A stretch of DNA of 64,000 bases from assembly GCF_015140455.1 (NCBI RefSeq), contig NZ_AP024094.1, positions 1,302,001 to 1,366,000 of the forward strand, written 5' to 3'. Below the pieces are notes generated by a model. That model was not told the DNA's origin. It ran no database searches and was given only the letters and a program-made list of their open reading frames with translations. Of the stretch, positions 34,934 through 45,163 are shown one piece after another (positions within the stretch are counted from its first letter, which is position 1; each line of letters begins with the position of its first letter). This DNA comes from Jeongeupia sp. HS-3 (lineage in GTDB: Bacteria; Pseudomonadota; Gammaproteobacteria; Burkholderiales; Chitinibacteraceae). Made by a program: the position numbers and the translations under genes.

Positions 34934-34964
34934 AAAAAAAACGCCCTCCGACCGGGAGGGCGTT
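34932..34964 (-). terminator. phaA terminator
   Basis: AACGCCCTCC and GGAGGGCGTT flank a five-base loop. On the minus strand a run of eight T follows, which is also the right flank of the MITE-like element. Confidence 0.85.
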
Positions 34965-34999
34965 GCAAACCACGAAAAAAACAAATGAAGCGTTTCGGC

Positions 35000-36178
<1,179 letters not shown>

Positions 36179-36263
36179 GATGTATCTCCCTTGCGCCCAA
36201 TTGATTGGGGCTGTGTTTTAGATTAACAGGCCGGCCACCGGTTCAGCCGGACTGGCACTGCAA

Positions 36264-37985
36264 TCAAGACAAGCGTTCTTTGACGTAACGACCCGGTGCC
36301 GGCTCGAGGGGCTTGAACTGGCGGTTGCCCAGTATTTTCGGTGCGGCAACGCGCTCACCGGCATGCGGAATCAGCCATTGCCCCCAGTCCTGCCACCAGC
36401 TTCCTGGGCGCGATTCGGCCGCGTCGAACCATGCTTGCGGCTCGGCGCCCAGAGCCTCATTGACCCAGTAATTGCGCTTGTTTGTCGATACGGGATTGAT
36501 CGTACCGGCGATGTGCCCCGAAGCACCGAGCACGAAGCGCAACGGCCCCTTGAAGATCCCGGTGGTCTTGTACGCCGACGTCCACGGCACGATATGGTCT
36601 TCGCGCGCGGCAAACACGTAAGTCGGCAAGGTGATTTGCGTCAGATCGATCGGCACCCCGCACAGCGAGAACGAACCCGGCTTGGCCAGGTTGTTGTCGA
36701 AATACATATTGCGCAGGAACCAGGTGTGCATCGGCAGCGCCAGATTGGCCGAATCGTTGTTCCAGTACAGCAGGTCGAACGGCGGTGGCGTCTTGCCTTT
36801 CAGGTAGTTGTTGACGACGTAGTTCCACACCAGATCATTGGCGCGCAAGGCGGCAAAGGTACGTGCCAGCTCCTTGCCCGAAATCACCCCGCCCTGCTCG
36901 ATCACCGCCTCACGGCTGGCAACAACGTTCGGATCAAGGAAGTGCTTGATATCACCCGGGTCGGCGTGATCGATCATCACCGTCATCAGCGTCAGCGATT
37001 TGAACCAGTCCTGCCCGCGAGCCTGCATCACCGGCACAGCAGTCGACACCAGCTCTCCGCCGATGCAGAACGCCAGCACGTTGAGCTTTTCGCACTGGCC
37101 GATCTTGCGCACCGCATCGCTGGCGGCGATCACACCGCGTTCAATATAGTCATCCCACTTGAGCTGGCCGAGTTCGGGCGTGATCGATTTCCACGAGACA
37201 AGAAAGGTCGTGTGACCCTCGCCCACCACCCAGCGCACCATCGAGTTCTCGGGCTTGAGATCCATGATGTAGTACTTGTTGACGCAAGGCGGCACGATCA
37301 GCAGCGGTGTTTCGTGCACATCGTCCGTGGTCGGCGAATACTGGATCAGCTGAATCAACTCGTTCTCGAACACCACCTGACCTGGCGTCACCGCCAGATT
37401 TTCGCCGACGACGAACTGCGACTCGTCGGTCATGGTGATCGCGCCCTTCTGTATATCCTCGAGCAGTTTCTTCATGCCCTCGTTCAGGCTTTCACCTCGG
37501 GTATCGACCGCGAGCTTGAGGACTTCCGGATTGGTCACCGCAAAATTGGTTGGACTGACCGCATCCAGATACTGGCGGGCAAAGAACGCCATCCGGGCCT
37601 TGGTGTCTTCATCGGCATGCACGTGGTCAACCATTTGGGTCAGCCATTTCGATGTGAGCAGATAGTTCTGCTTGAGGAAGCTGAAGACAGGCAGCTCCCA
37701 CTCCGGCGCAGCAAAGCGTCGATCGCCTTTTTCCGGCTCGACCGCCGCGGCAGCACCAGCGCCGATCAGCTGCATCCACAACTCAAGCTGTTGCTGATAG
37801 AACTGGCTATGCGTTTCAAATACCTCGGGCGATACGCCGTTGGCCGGAGCCAGAGAGGGAGGCAGCGTAGTCGAACCTGCCGGTGTCACCGAGTTGACCC
37901 AACTCTGCCACCACTTCTGGTTGGCATCGTTGAACTGCTGGAAAAACGATTCAAGTGACGTGGACTGCAACACAGGACGCTCCAT
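36264..37985 (-). CDS. phaC: class I polyhydroxyalkanoate synthase
   Basis: A 573-residue PHA polymerase that links 3-hydroxyacyl-CoA monomers on granules. The lipase-like box with nucleophile C307 (LAFCIGGELVS), the Asp in AAREDHIVPW and the His in GASGHIAG complete the triad. N-terminal YQQQLELWMQL and PPCVNKYYIMDLKPENSMVRW segments are typical. The ATG at 37985 lacks a good ribosome site. Upstream lie promoter-like hexamers overlapped by the TTGTGC-N3-GCA motif also found at phaP. Confidence 0.95.
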   Translation of the reverse strand: MERPVLQSTSLESFFQQFNDANQKWWQSWVNSVTPAGSTTLPPSLAPANGVSPEVFETHSQFYQQQLELWMQLIGAGAAAAVEPEKGDRRFAAPEWELPVFSFLKQNYLLTSKWLTQMVDHVHADEDTKARMAFFARQYLDAVSPTNFAVTNPEVLKLAVDTRGESLNEGMKKLLEDIQKGAITMTDESQFVVGENLAVTPGQVVFENELIQLIQYSPTTDDVHETPLLIVPPCVNKYYIMDLKPENSMVRWVVGEGHTTFLVSWKSITPELGQLKWDDYIERGVIAASDAVRKIGQCEKLNVLAFCIGGELVSTAVPVMQARGQDWFKSLTLMTVMIDHADPGDIKHFLDPNVVASREAVIEQGGVISGKELARTFAALRANDLVWNYVVNNYLKGKTPPPFDLLYWNNDSANLALPMHTWFLRNMYFDNNLAKPGSFSLCGVPIDLTQITLPTYVFAAREDHIVPWTSAYKTTGIFKGPLRFVLGASGHIAGTINPVSTNKRNYWVNEALGAEPQAWFDAAESRPGSWWQDWGQWLIPHAGERVAAPKILGNRQFKPLEPAPGRYVKERLS

Positions 37986-38011
37986 TCATGAATACAGCAT
38001 AAGCAGCTAAA

Positions 38012-38026
38012 TTGTGCATCGCAGCA
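38012..38026. promoter_or_regulatory. candidate PHA-regulon operator at phaC
   Basis: TTGTGC-ATC-GCAGCA shares the exact left arm, spacer length and GCA core with the two sites near phaP. It overlaps the predicted phaC -10 hexamer. Confidence 0.4.
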
Positions 38027-38051
38027 TATTGAAATATCACAATGACTGCAA
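38023..38051 (-). promoter_or_regulatory. predicted phaC promoter
   Basis: On the minus strand TTGCAG (38046-38051) and TATGCT (38023-38028) are 17 bases apart, placed about 38 bases before the phaC ATG. The -35 match is weak. Confidence 0.35.
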
Positions 38052-38187
38052 GTATCGGGAAATCTTTAAAGGGAAATCTACCAAATACCCGTTTAGCATT
38101 TGATTTTTAGTCACATTTTCTGCTTTAGCTGCTTTAAAATAAGAAGCAACTGATGTAATACGTGCGTATCCGACTCCGAGGTAGTTG

Positions 38188-39246
38188 ATGAAACCCAGAA
38201 TTTTCGGGCTTTGTGCTGTGCTAACGGCACTCTCGTTGGTGGTGATGCCGGCAACTGCCGCCACCACCCAGAATGCCCAATCAACCAGCAAAACGGCCAA
38301 ATCCAAAGCTGTTAGCAAGCAAGCTGTTGCAAAAAATCAACAAAAGAAAGTCGCTCAGACAAAGAAACCGGTCATTAAGGTCACGGTCAGAAAGAAAGGT
38401 AATGTCAGCAGCCGGGCCATCGCCAATGCGCGCCAGGAAGTTCGTATTTCACGCGCCGTCGCCCTGCCATCGACGCTGGATCGCCCGGGCGTGCAATCGT
38501 CTGCGGTCCTGGTCGTCAACGAGCACAGCGGTGAGGTCATCTACGAAAAGAACGCCGACGCACTACTACCGATCGCTTCGATCACCAAGCTGATGACGGC
38601 GATGGTGACGCTGGATGCGCGCCTGCCGATGAACGAGCTGATCACGATCAGCGATGATGATGTCGACACGCTCAAGCACACCAGTTCGCGCCTGGCCGTC
38701 GGCACCTCGCTAACGCGCGCCGAAGTGTTGCTGCTGGCGCTCATGTCATCGGAAAACCGTGCCGCTGCTGCGCTGGCACGCGCCTACCCAGGCGGACGTG
38801 ATGTGTTCGTGCGCAAAATGAACGAAAAGGCGCAGCAACTTGGCATGCGCGGCAGCCGCTTTTACGACTCGACCGGGCTAACACCAAGCAATGTGTCAAC
38901 ACCGCGCGATCTGGTGCAGCTGGTCAAGTCGGCACGCCGTTACCCGGAGATCCATCAGTTCTCCACCTCGAGCGAATACCGCTTCATTTCCAACCGGAAC
39001 GGCCGCGAGATGGTTTACCGCAACACCAACCCACTGGTGAAATCGGATGACTGGGATATCGGTCTGTCGAAGACCGGCTTCATCAACGAAGCGGGCCATT
39101 GCATCGTGCTGCAGGCGACCATCGAGGGCACCCCGGTAGTGATGATCCTGATGGACTCTCAGGGCAGTTACACCCGGATCGGCGATGCCAACCGGGTGAA
39201 AAAGTGGCTGGAAACCAGCCCTTACGCCAAACTCCGCGCCGGCTGA
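38188..39246 (+). CDS. pbpG: D-alanyl-D-alanine endopeptidase (PBP7 type)
   Basis: A 352-residue periplasmic penicillin-binding peptidase of the S11 family that cleaves peptidoglycan cross-links. It has a signal peptide (MKPRIFGLCAVLTALSLVVM...) and then a Lys/Ser/Gln-rich linker of about 60 residues. The active-site motifs are S131-I-T-K134, S188-E-N190 and K295-T-G297. GAGG lies upstream of the ATG; a TTG three bases earlier is less likely. It ends in WLETSPYAKLRAG and is followed by a strong terminator. Confidence 0.9.
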   Translation: MKPRIFGLCAVLTALSLVVMPATAATTQNAQSTSKTAKSKAVSKQAVAKNQQKKVAQTKKPVIKVTVRKKGNVSSRAIANARQEVRISRAVALPSTLDRPGVQSSAVLVVNEHSGEVIYEKNADALLPIASITKLMTAMVTLDARLPMNELITISDDDVDTLKHTSSRLAVGTSLTRAEVLLLALMSSENRAAAALARAYPGGRDVFVRKMNEKAQQLGMRGSRFYDSTGLTPSNVSTPRDLVQLVKSARRYPEIHQFSTSSEYRFISNRNGREMVYRNTNPLVKSDDWDIGLSKTGFINEAGHCIVLQATIEGTPVVMILMDSQGSYTRIGDANRVKKWLETSPYAKLRAG

Positions 39247-39270
39247 TTTTTCAACGCTCCCGGATACAAG

Positions 39271-39294
39271 AACGCCCCGATATCGGGGCGTTTT
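39271..39294. terminator. terminator after pbpG, convergent with trxC
   Basis: AACGCCCCGA and TCGGGGCGTT arms meet at a TA centre and are followed by TTTT. It lies between the convergent pbpG and trxC genes. Confidence 0.8.
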
Positions 39295-39316
39295 GCTATC
39301 TGGCACTCGCAAAAAC

Positions 39317-39739
39317 TCAAATCAGCTGACTGACCCATGCCTTGAACTGCCCCGATGACATGGCACCGTTCAGCCGCTCGACCTGTTGGCCGCGATCGAA
39401 GGCGATCAACGTCGGAATGCTGCGGATCTGGTATTGCGTACCTAGCGCCTGCTCGGCATCGGTATCCACCTTGAGGAAAAGCACTTTGCCGGCAAAGTGC
39501 TGCGCCGCAGAGACGAACGCCGGCGCAAACGCCTGGCAGGGACCGCACCATGTGGCCCAGAAATCGACCACCACCGGAATGCGGCTCGCGCCAAGCAAAG
39601 CGGCGAAGTTCTCGGTCGTTGCCGCAATCGGTGCGCCGGACAACAACGGTTCGCGGCATTGGCCGCAAATGGGAGACTCGGCGATCCGGGCAACATCGAG
39701 GCGGTTGGCGGTCTGGCAGTGCGGGCAGGCGATGAGCAT
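39317..39739 (-). CDS. trxC: thioredoxin 2
   Basis: A 140-residue TrxC with the N-terminal zinc module formed by C5, C8, C25 and C28, and the redox centre W64-C-G-P-C68. Cytoplasmic disulfide reductase, zinc-containing and usually linked to oxidative stress. The FDRGQ...LNGAMSSGQFKAWVSQLI end is typical. It lies between pbpG and the iron transporter genes with no sign of coupling to either. Confidence 0.94.
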   Translation of the reverse strand: MLIACPHCQTANRLDVARIAESPICGQCREPLLSGAPIAATTENFAALLGASRIPVVVDFWATWCGPCQAFAPAFVSAAQHFAGKVLFLKVDTDAEQALGTQYQIRSIPTLIAFDRGQQVERLNGAMSSGQFKAWVSQLI

Positions 39740-39815
39740 GGCAATCCTGTGTGGCGGTCAGCCCCCGATGTTGGCGCAGCACGGCGCGCCAATCAAGCCT
39801 GTGCGCAGGAAAATC

Positions 39816-40871
39816 TCAGTCGCGCACAAACGCCACGGCATGATCGAGGTCGAGACGGATTCCGATCGCCTCACCAACCGCATGATTATGGTGACTTGGC
39901 ACGAGCGACAGTACTTTTTGTCCCGACGGCAAGGCCAGCGTGTAGAGGAATTCCGCCCCGCGGAATGCCCGCGCCAGCACCAGGGCCTTGAACGGACTGG
40001 CGTCGTCGTGCTGGATATCATCGGGGCGTATCAATACGTCAACGGCACAACCATCCGGATTGCAGTGTGCGGGGAGCGGGCCATCGAATACACCCAGTTC
40101 AAACTCGATCTTCCCGGCGCTGGATACCACTCCGGGCAACAGCACACCCTCGCCGATAAAATTGGCGACGAAACGGTCAACCGGCTGGTGATAGAGCTGA
40201 TAGGGGCTGGCCCACTGGCGGATCTGTCCGTCCATCATCACGCCAACGACATCGGCCACGGCGAATGCCTCGTGCTGGTCGTGCGTCACCAGAATCGCGG
40301 TGATGCTGGCCGCCTTGAGAATGTCGCGCACCTCCAGGCCAAGGCGCTCGCGCAGCTCGGCATCGAGGTTCGAAAACGGCTCATCCAGCAGCAGCAGGCG
40401 CGGCTGCGGCGCCAGCGCCCGCGCTAGTGCGACCCGCTGCTGCTGGCCACCGGAGAGCTCGTGCGGGTAACGACAGCGCTCGTCATCAAGCCCGACCAGT
40501 GCGAGCATTTCGTCGACTCGTGCCCGGCGCGCAACGCGCGACAGTGCGCCAAGGCCAAAACCGACATTGTCGGCAACGTTCAGGTGCGGGAACAGCGCGT
40601 AATCCTGAAACACCATGCCAATACGCCGCGCTTCCGGCGCGACCTCATCGCCATTGCCGGCAACGATATCACCATCGATCGTAATCATCCCGGCGCTGAC
40701 GGCTTCAAAACCGGCAATAGCCCGCAACATCGTCGTTTTACCGCAGCCCGAATGCCCGAGCAGGCAACCGATCTGCCCCGGCGCCAGTGAAAACGACAGT
40801 GATTCGATCACCGCCCGCCCGGGGTAGCGTACCGACACATTGGCAACGTCGAGCATCGGAGGGGTGATCAT
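39816..40871 (-). CDS. fbpC: iron(III) ABC transporter ATP-binding protein
   Basis: A 351-residue ATPase of the FbpABC ferric-iron importer. Walker A is GHSGCGKTT, the signature is LSGGQQQRVALARALAP, Walker B is LLLLDEPFSNLD, and the H-loop is VTHDQHEAFAVAD. A C-terminal TOBE-like regulatory domain follows. Its first four bases overlap the end of fbpB. Third gene of fbpA-fbpB-fbpC, transcribed from the Fur-box promoter at 43.6 kb. Confidence 0.93.
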   Translation of the reverse strand: MITPPMLDVANVSVRYPGRAVIESLSFSLAPGQIGCLLGHSGCGKTTMLRAIAGFEAVSAGMITIDGDIVAGNGDEVAPEARRIGMVFQDYALFPHLNVADNVGFGLGALSRVARRARVDEMLALVGLDDERCRYPHELSGGQQQRVALARALAPQPRLLLLDEPFSNLDAELRERLGLEVRDILKAASITAILVTHDQHEAFAVADVVGVMMDGQIRQWASPYQLYHQPVDRFVANFIGEGVLLPGVVSSAGKIEFELGVFDGPLPAHCNPDGCAVDVLIRPDDIQHDDASPFKALVLARAFRGAEFLYTLALPSGQKVLSLVPSHHNHAVGEAIGIRLDLDHAVAFVRD

Positions 40872-42484
40872 GGTTCGGTTTTCCGGATAAGCAGCACCAC
40901 CGGCAACAGGCCGGCAAGCACGATAAAGAGGCTAGGCAAGGCGGCACGATCCCACATGCCTTCCGAGGTCATCTCGAACACGCGCACCGCCAGCGTGTCC
41001 CAGCCGAAAGCGCGCGTCATCAGCGTGATCGGCATTTCCTTGAGCACGTCGACAAAGGTCAGCAGCGCCGCCGACATCAGCCCGGTGCGCAGCAACGGTA
41101 AATGCAAGCGCCACAGTGTCTGGCGGCTATTGAGCCCGAGCGAGCGGGCGGCATCCTCCTGATTGCGGGTGATGCGCTGCATCGCCGAATCGACCGGCTG
41201 GAACGCCACCGCGAGAAACCGCGCCGCCAGCGCCAGCAGCATCACCGCCAGCGTTCCCTTGAACACAGCCAGACCGGCAAACCCCAGCGGCCGCAGCAGC
41301 GATAGCAGCGCGTTGTCGAGCCAGGCGATCGGAATGAATACCCCCACCGCCAGTACGGTGCCGGGCACCGCGTAGCCGAGCGTCGCCAGCCGTACCAGCC
41401 AGCGCGTGCCGGCATCCTGATAGCGACGACGGGCGTACGCCAGCACCAGCGCGAACACGGTAACCAGCAATGCGGCCATCGCGGCGATCAGCAGTGAGCG
41501 ACCGATGAAGGCCGGATAGCGATCATCGAAGTCTTCGGCCCACACGCCCTTGACCCAGAACAAGAGCTGCAGCAGCGGCACGATAAACGCGAGCAGCAGC
41601 ACCAGTGAGCACCACGCGCTGGCCAGCCAGCGCCCGGTGCCGCGCAACGCGATGCGTTCGGCATCGCCGCTGCGAACCTGATAACTGCGCGCGCCGCGGC
41701 CCCATTGCTCGACGGCGACCAACACCAGCACGAACATCACCAGCAGCGACGCCAGCTGCGACGCCGCCGGCAGATTGAACAGCGAGAACCAGGCCTTGTA
41801 AATCGCGGTGGTAAAGGTATCGAAATTGAAGATCGCCACCGTACCGAAATCGGCCAGCGTTTCCATCAGCGCCAAGGTCACGCCGCCGATCAGCCACGGC
41901 CGTGCCATCGGAATCGCCACGGTAAAGAACGCCCGTTTGCGCGACACGCCGAGCGTCTGCGCCGCCTCCAGCGCGCGCCGTCCCTGACTCAGAAAAGCGT
42001 TGCGCGCCAACAGATACACATAGGGATAGAACGCCATCGACAACACCAGGATCACACCACCGGTGCTACGAATCTGCGGAAACCATGCGCTGGTACCGAA
42101 GACCGAGCGCAGCAGCGTCTGCACCGGCCCGGTGAAATCGAGCAGTCCCACCTGTACAAAGGCCAGCACATAGGCCGGCATCGCCAGCGGCAGCATCAGC
42201 GCCCAGCTGAAGCAGCGCCGCCCCGGAAAGTCGCACACGGCGGTCAGCCAGGCCAGCGGCACGCCGAGCGCCAGCACGCCGACCGTCACGCCGACGATCA
42301 GTAGCAGCGTATTCCACAGCACGCCCGGCAACACATATTCAAGCAAGTGCGCCCAGATCTCGGGCTGTGGATTGAACAGCGACGCCAAAACCACCAGCAG
42401 CGGCACGACGGTCAGCAGCGCGATCGGCAGCGCGTACAAGACACCGCGACTGAGGCGCGGCCAAGCTAACGGTACGACGGACAA
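40868..42484 (-). CDS. fbpB: iron(III) ABC transporter permease
   Basis: A 538-residue double-length permease with about twelve membrane segments and two EAA loops (AAQTLGVSRKRAFFTVAIPMARP; AARSLGLNSRQTLWRLHLPLLRT), as in FbpB/SfuB. It forms the inner-membrane channel for ferric iron delivered by FbpA. A hairpin at 42513-42535 lies between fbpA and this gene and may set the usual excess of the binding protein. Downstream it overlaps fbpC by four bases. Confidence 0.93.
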   Translation of the reverse strand: MSVVPLAWPRLSRGVLYALPIALLTVVPLLVVLASLFNPQPEIWAHLLEYVLPGVLWNTLLLIVGVTVGVLALGVPLAWLTAVCDFPGRRCFSWALMLPLAMPAYVLAFVQVGLLDFTGPVQTLLRSVFGTSAWFPQIRSTGGVILVLSMAFYPYVYLLARNAFLSQGRRALEAAQTLGVSRKRAFFTVAIPMARPWLIGGVTLALMETLADFGTVAIFNFDTFTTAIYKAWFSLFNLPAASQLASLLVMFVLVLVAVEQWGRGARSYQVRSGDAERIALRGTGRWLASAWCSLVLLLAFIVPLLQLLFWVKGVWAEDFDDRYPAFIGRSLLIAAMAALLVTVFALVLAYARRRYQDAGTRWLVRLATLGYAVPGTVLAVGVFIPIAWLDNALLSLLRPLGFAGLAVFKGTLAVMLLALAARFLAVAFQPVDSAMQRITRNQEDAARSLGLNSRQTLWRLHLPLLRTGLMSAALLTFVDVLKEMPITLMTRAFGWDTLAVRVFEMTSEGMWDRAALPSLFIVLAGLLPVVLLIRKTEP

Positions 42485-42512
42485 ATTCGCTCTCGATACG
42501 ATATCAATGGAA

Positions 42513-42535
42513 AACGGGCAGCGTCGCTGCCCGTT
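42513..42535 (-). terminator. intercistronic hairpin between fbpA and fbpB
   Basis: AACGGGCAGC and GCTGCCCGTT flank a three-base loop 24 bases after the fbpA stop. The T-run is short, so partial termination or 3'-end protection of fbpA mRNA is likely. Confidence 0.6.
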
Positions 42536-42558
42536 GTCGTGCCAAACGGTTCAATACC

Positions 42559-43551
42559 TTACTTGTAACCGGCGCGATCCATCAACTGCGTCGCCTTGCC
42601 CTGCAACTCGCCGGCCTTGCTCATATTGATGATGCTGGCCTTGAACGGACCCCAGCTCGACACCAGATCATCCGGCTTGATCTTCGGGTTGACCGGGAAT
42701 TCCATGTCCTTGTCGGCATACAGATTCTGCGCCTTGTCGCCCGACAGCCATTCGATCAGCTTGATCGCGCCCTTCTCGTTCTTGGCGTAACGCGTCACAC
42801 CGGCGCCGGAAACGTTCACATGCACGCCACCGGCATTCTGGTTGGCCCAGAACAGCTTGACCGGGAACTTGGCATCCTTGGCGACGAGACGACCGTAGTA
42901 ATAGCTGTTGGCCACGCCGACCTGGCACTGGCCGGCGGCAATGGCTTCGAGCAATTTGGTGTCGTCGGCGAACACCGGCGCGGCCAGATTGGCGACCCAG
43001 CCGCGAACGATCTTCTCGGTCTTCGGCTCGCCGTACTGGGCGATCATCATCGCCACCAGCGACTGGTTGTAGACCTTCTTCGATGTCCGCAGGCACAGCT
43101 TGCCTTGCCACTTCGGATCGGCCAGATCTTCATAGGTCGACAGGTCGGCCGGCTTGACGCTGGCCGGGTTGTAGAAAATCGTCCGGGCGCGAATCGACAG
43201 GCCATACCACTCGCCCTTCGGATCACGCAGATGGGCCGGTACATTCTCGTTCAGCACCTTGGATTCGATCGGCTTCAGCAGGCCTTGCTTGCCGGCCTGC
43301 CAAAGGTTGCCGGCGTCGACGGTAATCAGCATATCGGCCGGGCTGTTGGCGCCTTCGGCCTTGAGGCGCTCCATCAACGGGCCTTCCTTGTCGGTCAGCA
43401 ACTTGACCTCGACCCCGGTGTCTTTGGTGAACGCGTCAAACAGCGGCTTGATCAACTGTTCGTTACGCGCCGAGTAGACGGTAACGGACTCGGCGTGCGC
43501 GAGACCGGCAAACAGGGCAACAGCAAGCGGGACAAGGACAAAACGCTTCAC
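42559..43551 (-). CDS. fbpA: iron(III) ABC transporter periplasmic binding protein
   Basis: A 330-residue ferric-binding protein with a 20-residue signal peptide (MKRFVLVPLAVALFAGLAHA). The mature start ESVTVYSARNEQLIKPLF and the LTDKEGPLMERLKAEG stretch are typical of FbpA. The paired tyrosines that bind iron are in VANSYYYGRLV. First gene of fbpABC. A promoter overlapped by a Fur-like box lies upstream, so iron repression is expected. Confidence 0.94.
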   Translation of the reverse strand: MKRFVLVPLAVALFAGLAHAESVTVYSARNEQLIKPLFDAFTKDTGVEVKLLTDKEGPLMERLKAEGANSPADMLITVDAGNLWQAGKQGLLKPIESKVLNENVPAHLRDPKGEWYGLSIRARTIFYNPASVKPADLSTYEDLADPKWQGKLCLRTSKKVYNQSLVAMMIAQYGEPKTEKIVRGWVANLAAPVFADDTKLLEAIAAGQCQVGVANSYYYGRLVAKDAKFPVKLFWANQNAGGVHVNVSGAGVTRYAKNEKGAIKLIEWLSGDKAQNLYADKDMEFPVNPKIKPDDLVSSWGPFKASIINMSKAGELQGKATQLMDRAGYK

Positions 43552-43587
43552 GGTGGGAGCTCCGGCAACGATGTTTAGAGGGCTTGA

Positions 43588-43616
43588 ATCCTAGCGCAAA
43601 CGTTAATTATTCTCAA
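43588..43616 (-). promoter_or_regulatory. predicted fbpA promoter
   Basis: On the minus strand TTGAGA (43611-43616, five of six) and TAGGAT (43588-43593, four of six) are exactly 17 bases apart. The Fur-like box at 43601-43615 covers the -35 and half the spacer. Confidence 0.6.
43601..43615 (-). promoter_or_regulatory. Fur-like box of fbpABC
   Basis: On the minus strand TGAGAATAATTAACG matches the 7-1-7 Fur consensus TGATAAT-N-ATTATCA at 11 of 14 defined positions. It sits on the fbpA promoter. Confidence 0.65.
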
Positions 43617-43669
43617 TCAGGCAATATGCGGTAACGGTGACCAGCGGCACGCAAGGCGACAAACCCCCG

Positions 43670-43698
43670 TTCCCGTTCCCCCTTGCACTCGCTACAAT
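43670..43698 (+). promoter_or_regulatory. predicted rdgC promoter
   Basis: TACAAT (43693-43698, five of six) with TTCCCG 17 bases upstream. It is about 27 bases before the rdgC ATG. Confidence 0.4.
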
Positions 43699-43725
43699 CG
43701 GCGTCCGCTCTATAAGGATGGTTTC

Positions 43726-44634
43726 ATGCTCTGGTTCCGCAATCTGCAGCTCTATCGCCTCGCACCGGATCACACGCTCAATGTCGACGGCATCGGCGAA
43801 AGCCTCGCCAAGCGTCCGTGGATCGCCTGTGGCAGTCACGATGTGATGAGCCAAGGCTGGATCGCGCCCGCGCGGCACGCGCCGGACATGCTGGCCTACG
43901 GCTACGACGACGCCATTCTGGTCGCGCTCAAGACCGAGGAAAAACTGCTGCCGTCGGCCGTGGTCAAGGAAGAGGCCGAAGAGCGCATCGCCCGGATCGA
44001 AGCCGAGGAAAACCGCAAGGTCGGCCGCAAGGAAGCCAAAGAGCTGCGTGAACGCGTGACCGAGGAGCTGATCCCCAAGGCATTCAGCCGCTCGCGCGTG
44101 CAGCGCGCGGTGATCGACCTCAAGCTGGGGCTGGTGCTGGTCGAAAGCGCCTCGGCCGCGAAGGCCGAACAATTGTTGTCGGTGCTGCGCGAAACCCTCG
44201 GCAGCCTGCCTACCCGCCTCGTCAATACCCAGACCTCGCCGGAAACCGCGATGACGCTGTGGCTCGAATCCGCCGATGCGACACCGTTCGATCTAGGCCA
44301 GGACACCGAGCTGCGTGCCTCCGGCGACGATGGCGCGATTACCCGCCTGGCTCGCCAGCCGCTGGATACGGCCGAAGTCAAACAGCACCTGGAGAACGGC
44401 CTGCTGGCCTGCAAACTATCGCTTTCGTGGGAAGACAAGCTGTCGTTCCAGCTGACCGACAAGCTCGAAATCAAACGACTGACCATGCTCGACGTACTGC
44501 AGGACGAGCTGAAAGACGCCGATGCCGCCGATCAATCGGCGATGTTCGACTCCAGCCTGGCACTGACGGTGGGCGAGTTGCGCCAGTTCGTGCCGGCGCT
44601 GATCCTGGCGCTGGGCGAAGAAATGCCCGCCTGA
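43726..44634 (+). CDS. rdgC: recombination-associated protein RdgC
   Basis: A 302-residue DNA-binding ring protein that limits RecA loading; in Neisseria it affects pilin variation. It opens MLWFRNLQLYRL as in all family members. The WIACGSHDVMSQGWIAP and KEAKELRERVTEELIPKAFSRS segments are conserved. It is a single-gene unit, divergent from fbpA, and ends at a strong terminator. Length is normal. Confidence 0.95.
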   Translation: MLWFRNLQLYRLAPDHTLNVDGIGESLAKRPWIACGSHDVMSQGWIAPARHAPDMLAYGYDDAILVALKTEEKLLPSAVVKEEAEERIARIEAEENRKVGRKEAKELRERVTEELIPKAFSRSRVQRAVIDLKLGLVLVESASAAKAEQLLSVLRETLGSLPTRLVNTQTSPETAMTLWLESADATPFDLGQDTELRASGDDGAITRLARQPLDTAEVKQHLENGLLACKLSLSWEDKLSFQLTDKLEIKRLTMLDVLQDELKDADAADQSAMFDSSLALTVGELRQFVPALILALGEEMPA

Positions 44635-44649
44635 GTCTACGTGCCACTG

Positions 44650-44678
44650 AAAAGCCGCCCGAGGGCGGCTTTTTTTTT
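44650..44678 (+). terminator. rdgC terminator
   Basis: AAAGCCGCCC and GGGCGGCTTT with a tight loop, followed by eight T. Confidence 0.9.
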
Positions 44679-44698
44679 GCGTGTACTCAGTGCCCGAC

Positions 44699-45151
44699 TT
44701 ATAAGCCGAAACCCCGTGCCATCAGCGCAGCCAGAATGGGCAGCAGTACGATCAAATGTGTTTCCCACATCAGGCAGCGACGGACTTTGGCCAGTTCGGC
44801 ATCGGGCGGCACAAAGCCCGGCACCCTGGCTGCGGCGGCGCGCCAGGCGCGAAAACGTAGCGTGGGGTAGATCGACAGCAAGCCGATCAGTACGAAAACG
44901 GTGAGCTTGGCGTGAAACAGCGGGTTTTGCATGTAGAACGCCACCCCCTTGATGCCAAAGAACAAGCGCGCCAGCCCGCTAGCCAGCACCAGCAAGGCCA
45001 TGAGGGCGTACAGCAAATCGTAACGGGCCAGCTTGATCGCGGCTTGCGGCATCCATTCGCGCCGGATCAAGACGGTCTCGATACTCATGAAGGTGATCAC
45101 CATGAATATCGCGATGAAATGCACGGCAGCGAGAATGGCATCAAGCAGCAT
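44699..45151 (-). CDS. DUF2214 family membrane protein
   Basis: 150 residues with four predicted membrane helices (start MLLDAILAAVHFIAIFMVIT, then YALMALLVLASGLARLFFGI, FVLIGLLSIYPTLRF and LIVLLPILAALMARG). The RYDLLYALMALLVLASGLARL segment and the conserved HFIAI and ARLFFG stretches fit DUF2214, a family without known function. It starts 12 bases after the stop of the papain-like lipoprotein gene, so the two probably share a transcript. Confidence 0.8.
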   Translation of the reverse strand: MLLDAILAAVHFIAIFMVITFMSIETVLIRREWMPQAAIKLARYDLLYALMALLVLASGLARLFFGIKGVAFYMQNPLFHAKLTVFVLIGLLSIYPTLRFRAWRAAAARVPGFVPPDAELAKVRRCLMWETHLIVLLPILAALMARGFGL

Positions 45152-45163
45152 GGAACTCTCCGT

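Noticed and set aside
38029-38043. FNR-like TTGAA-ATAT-CACAA upstream of phaC
   Set aside because: Only four and three of five bases match the half sites, too weak in an AT-rich region.
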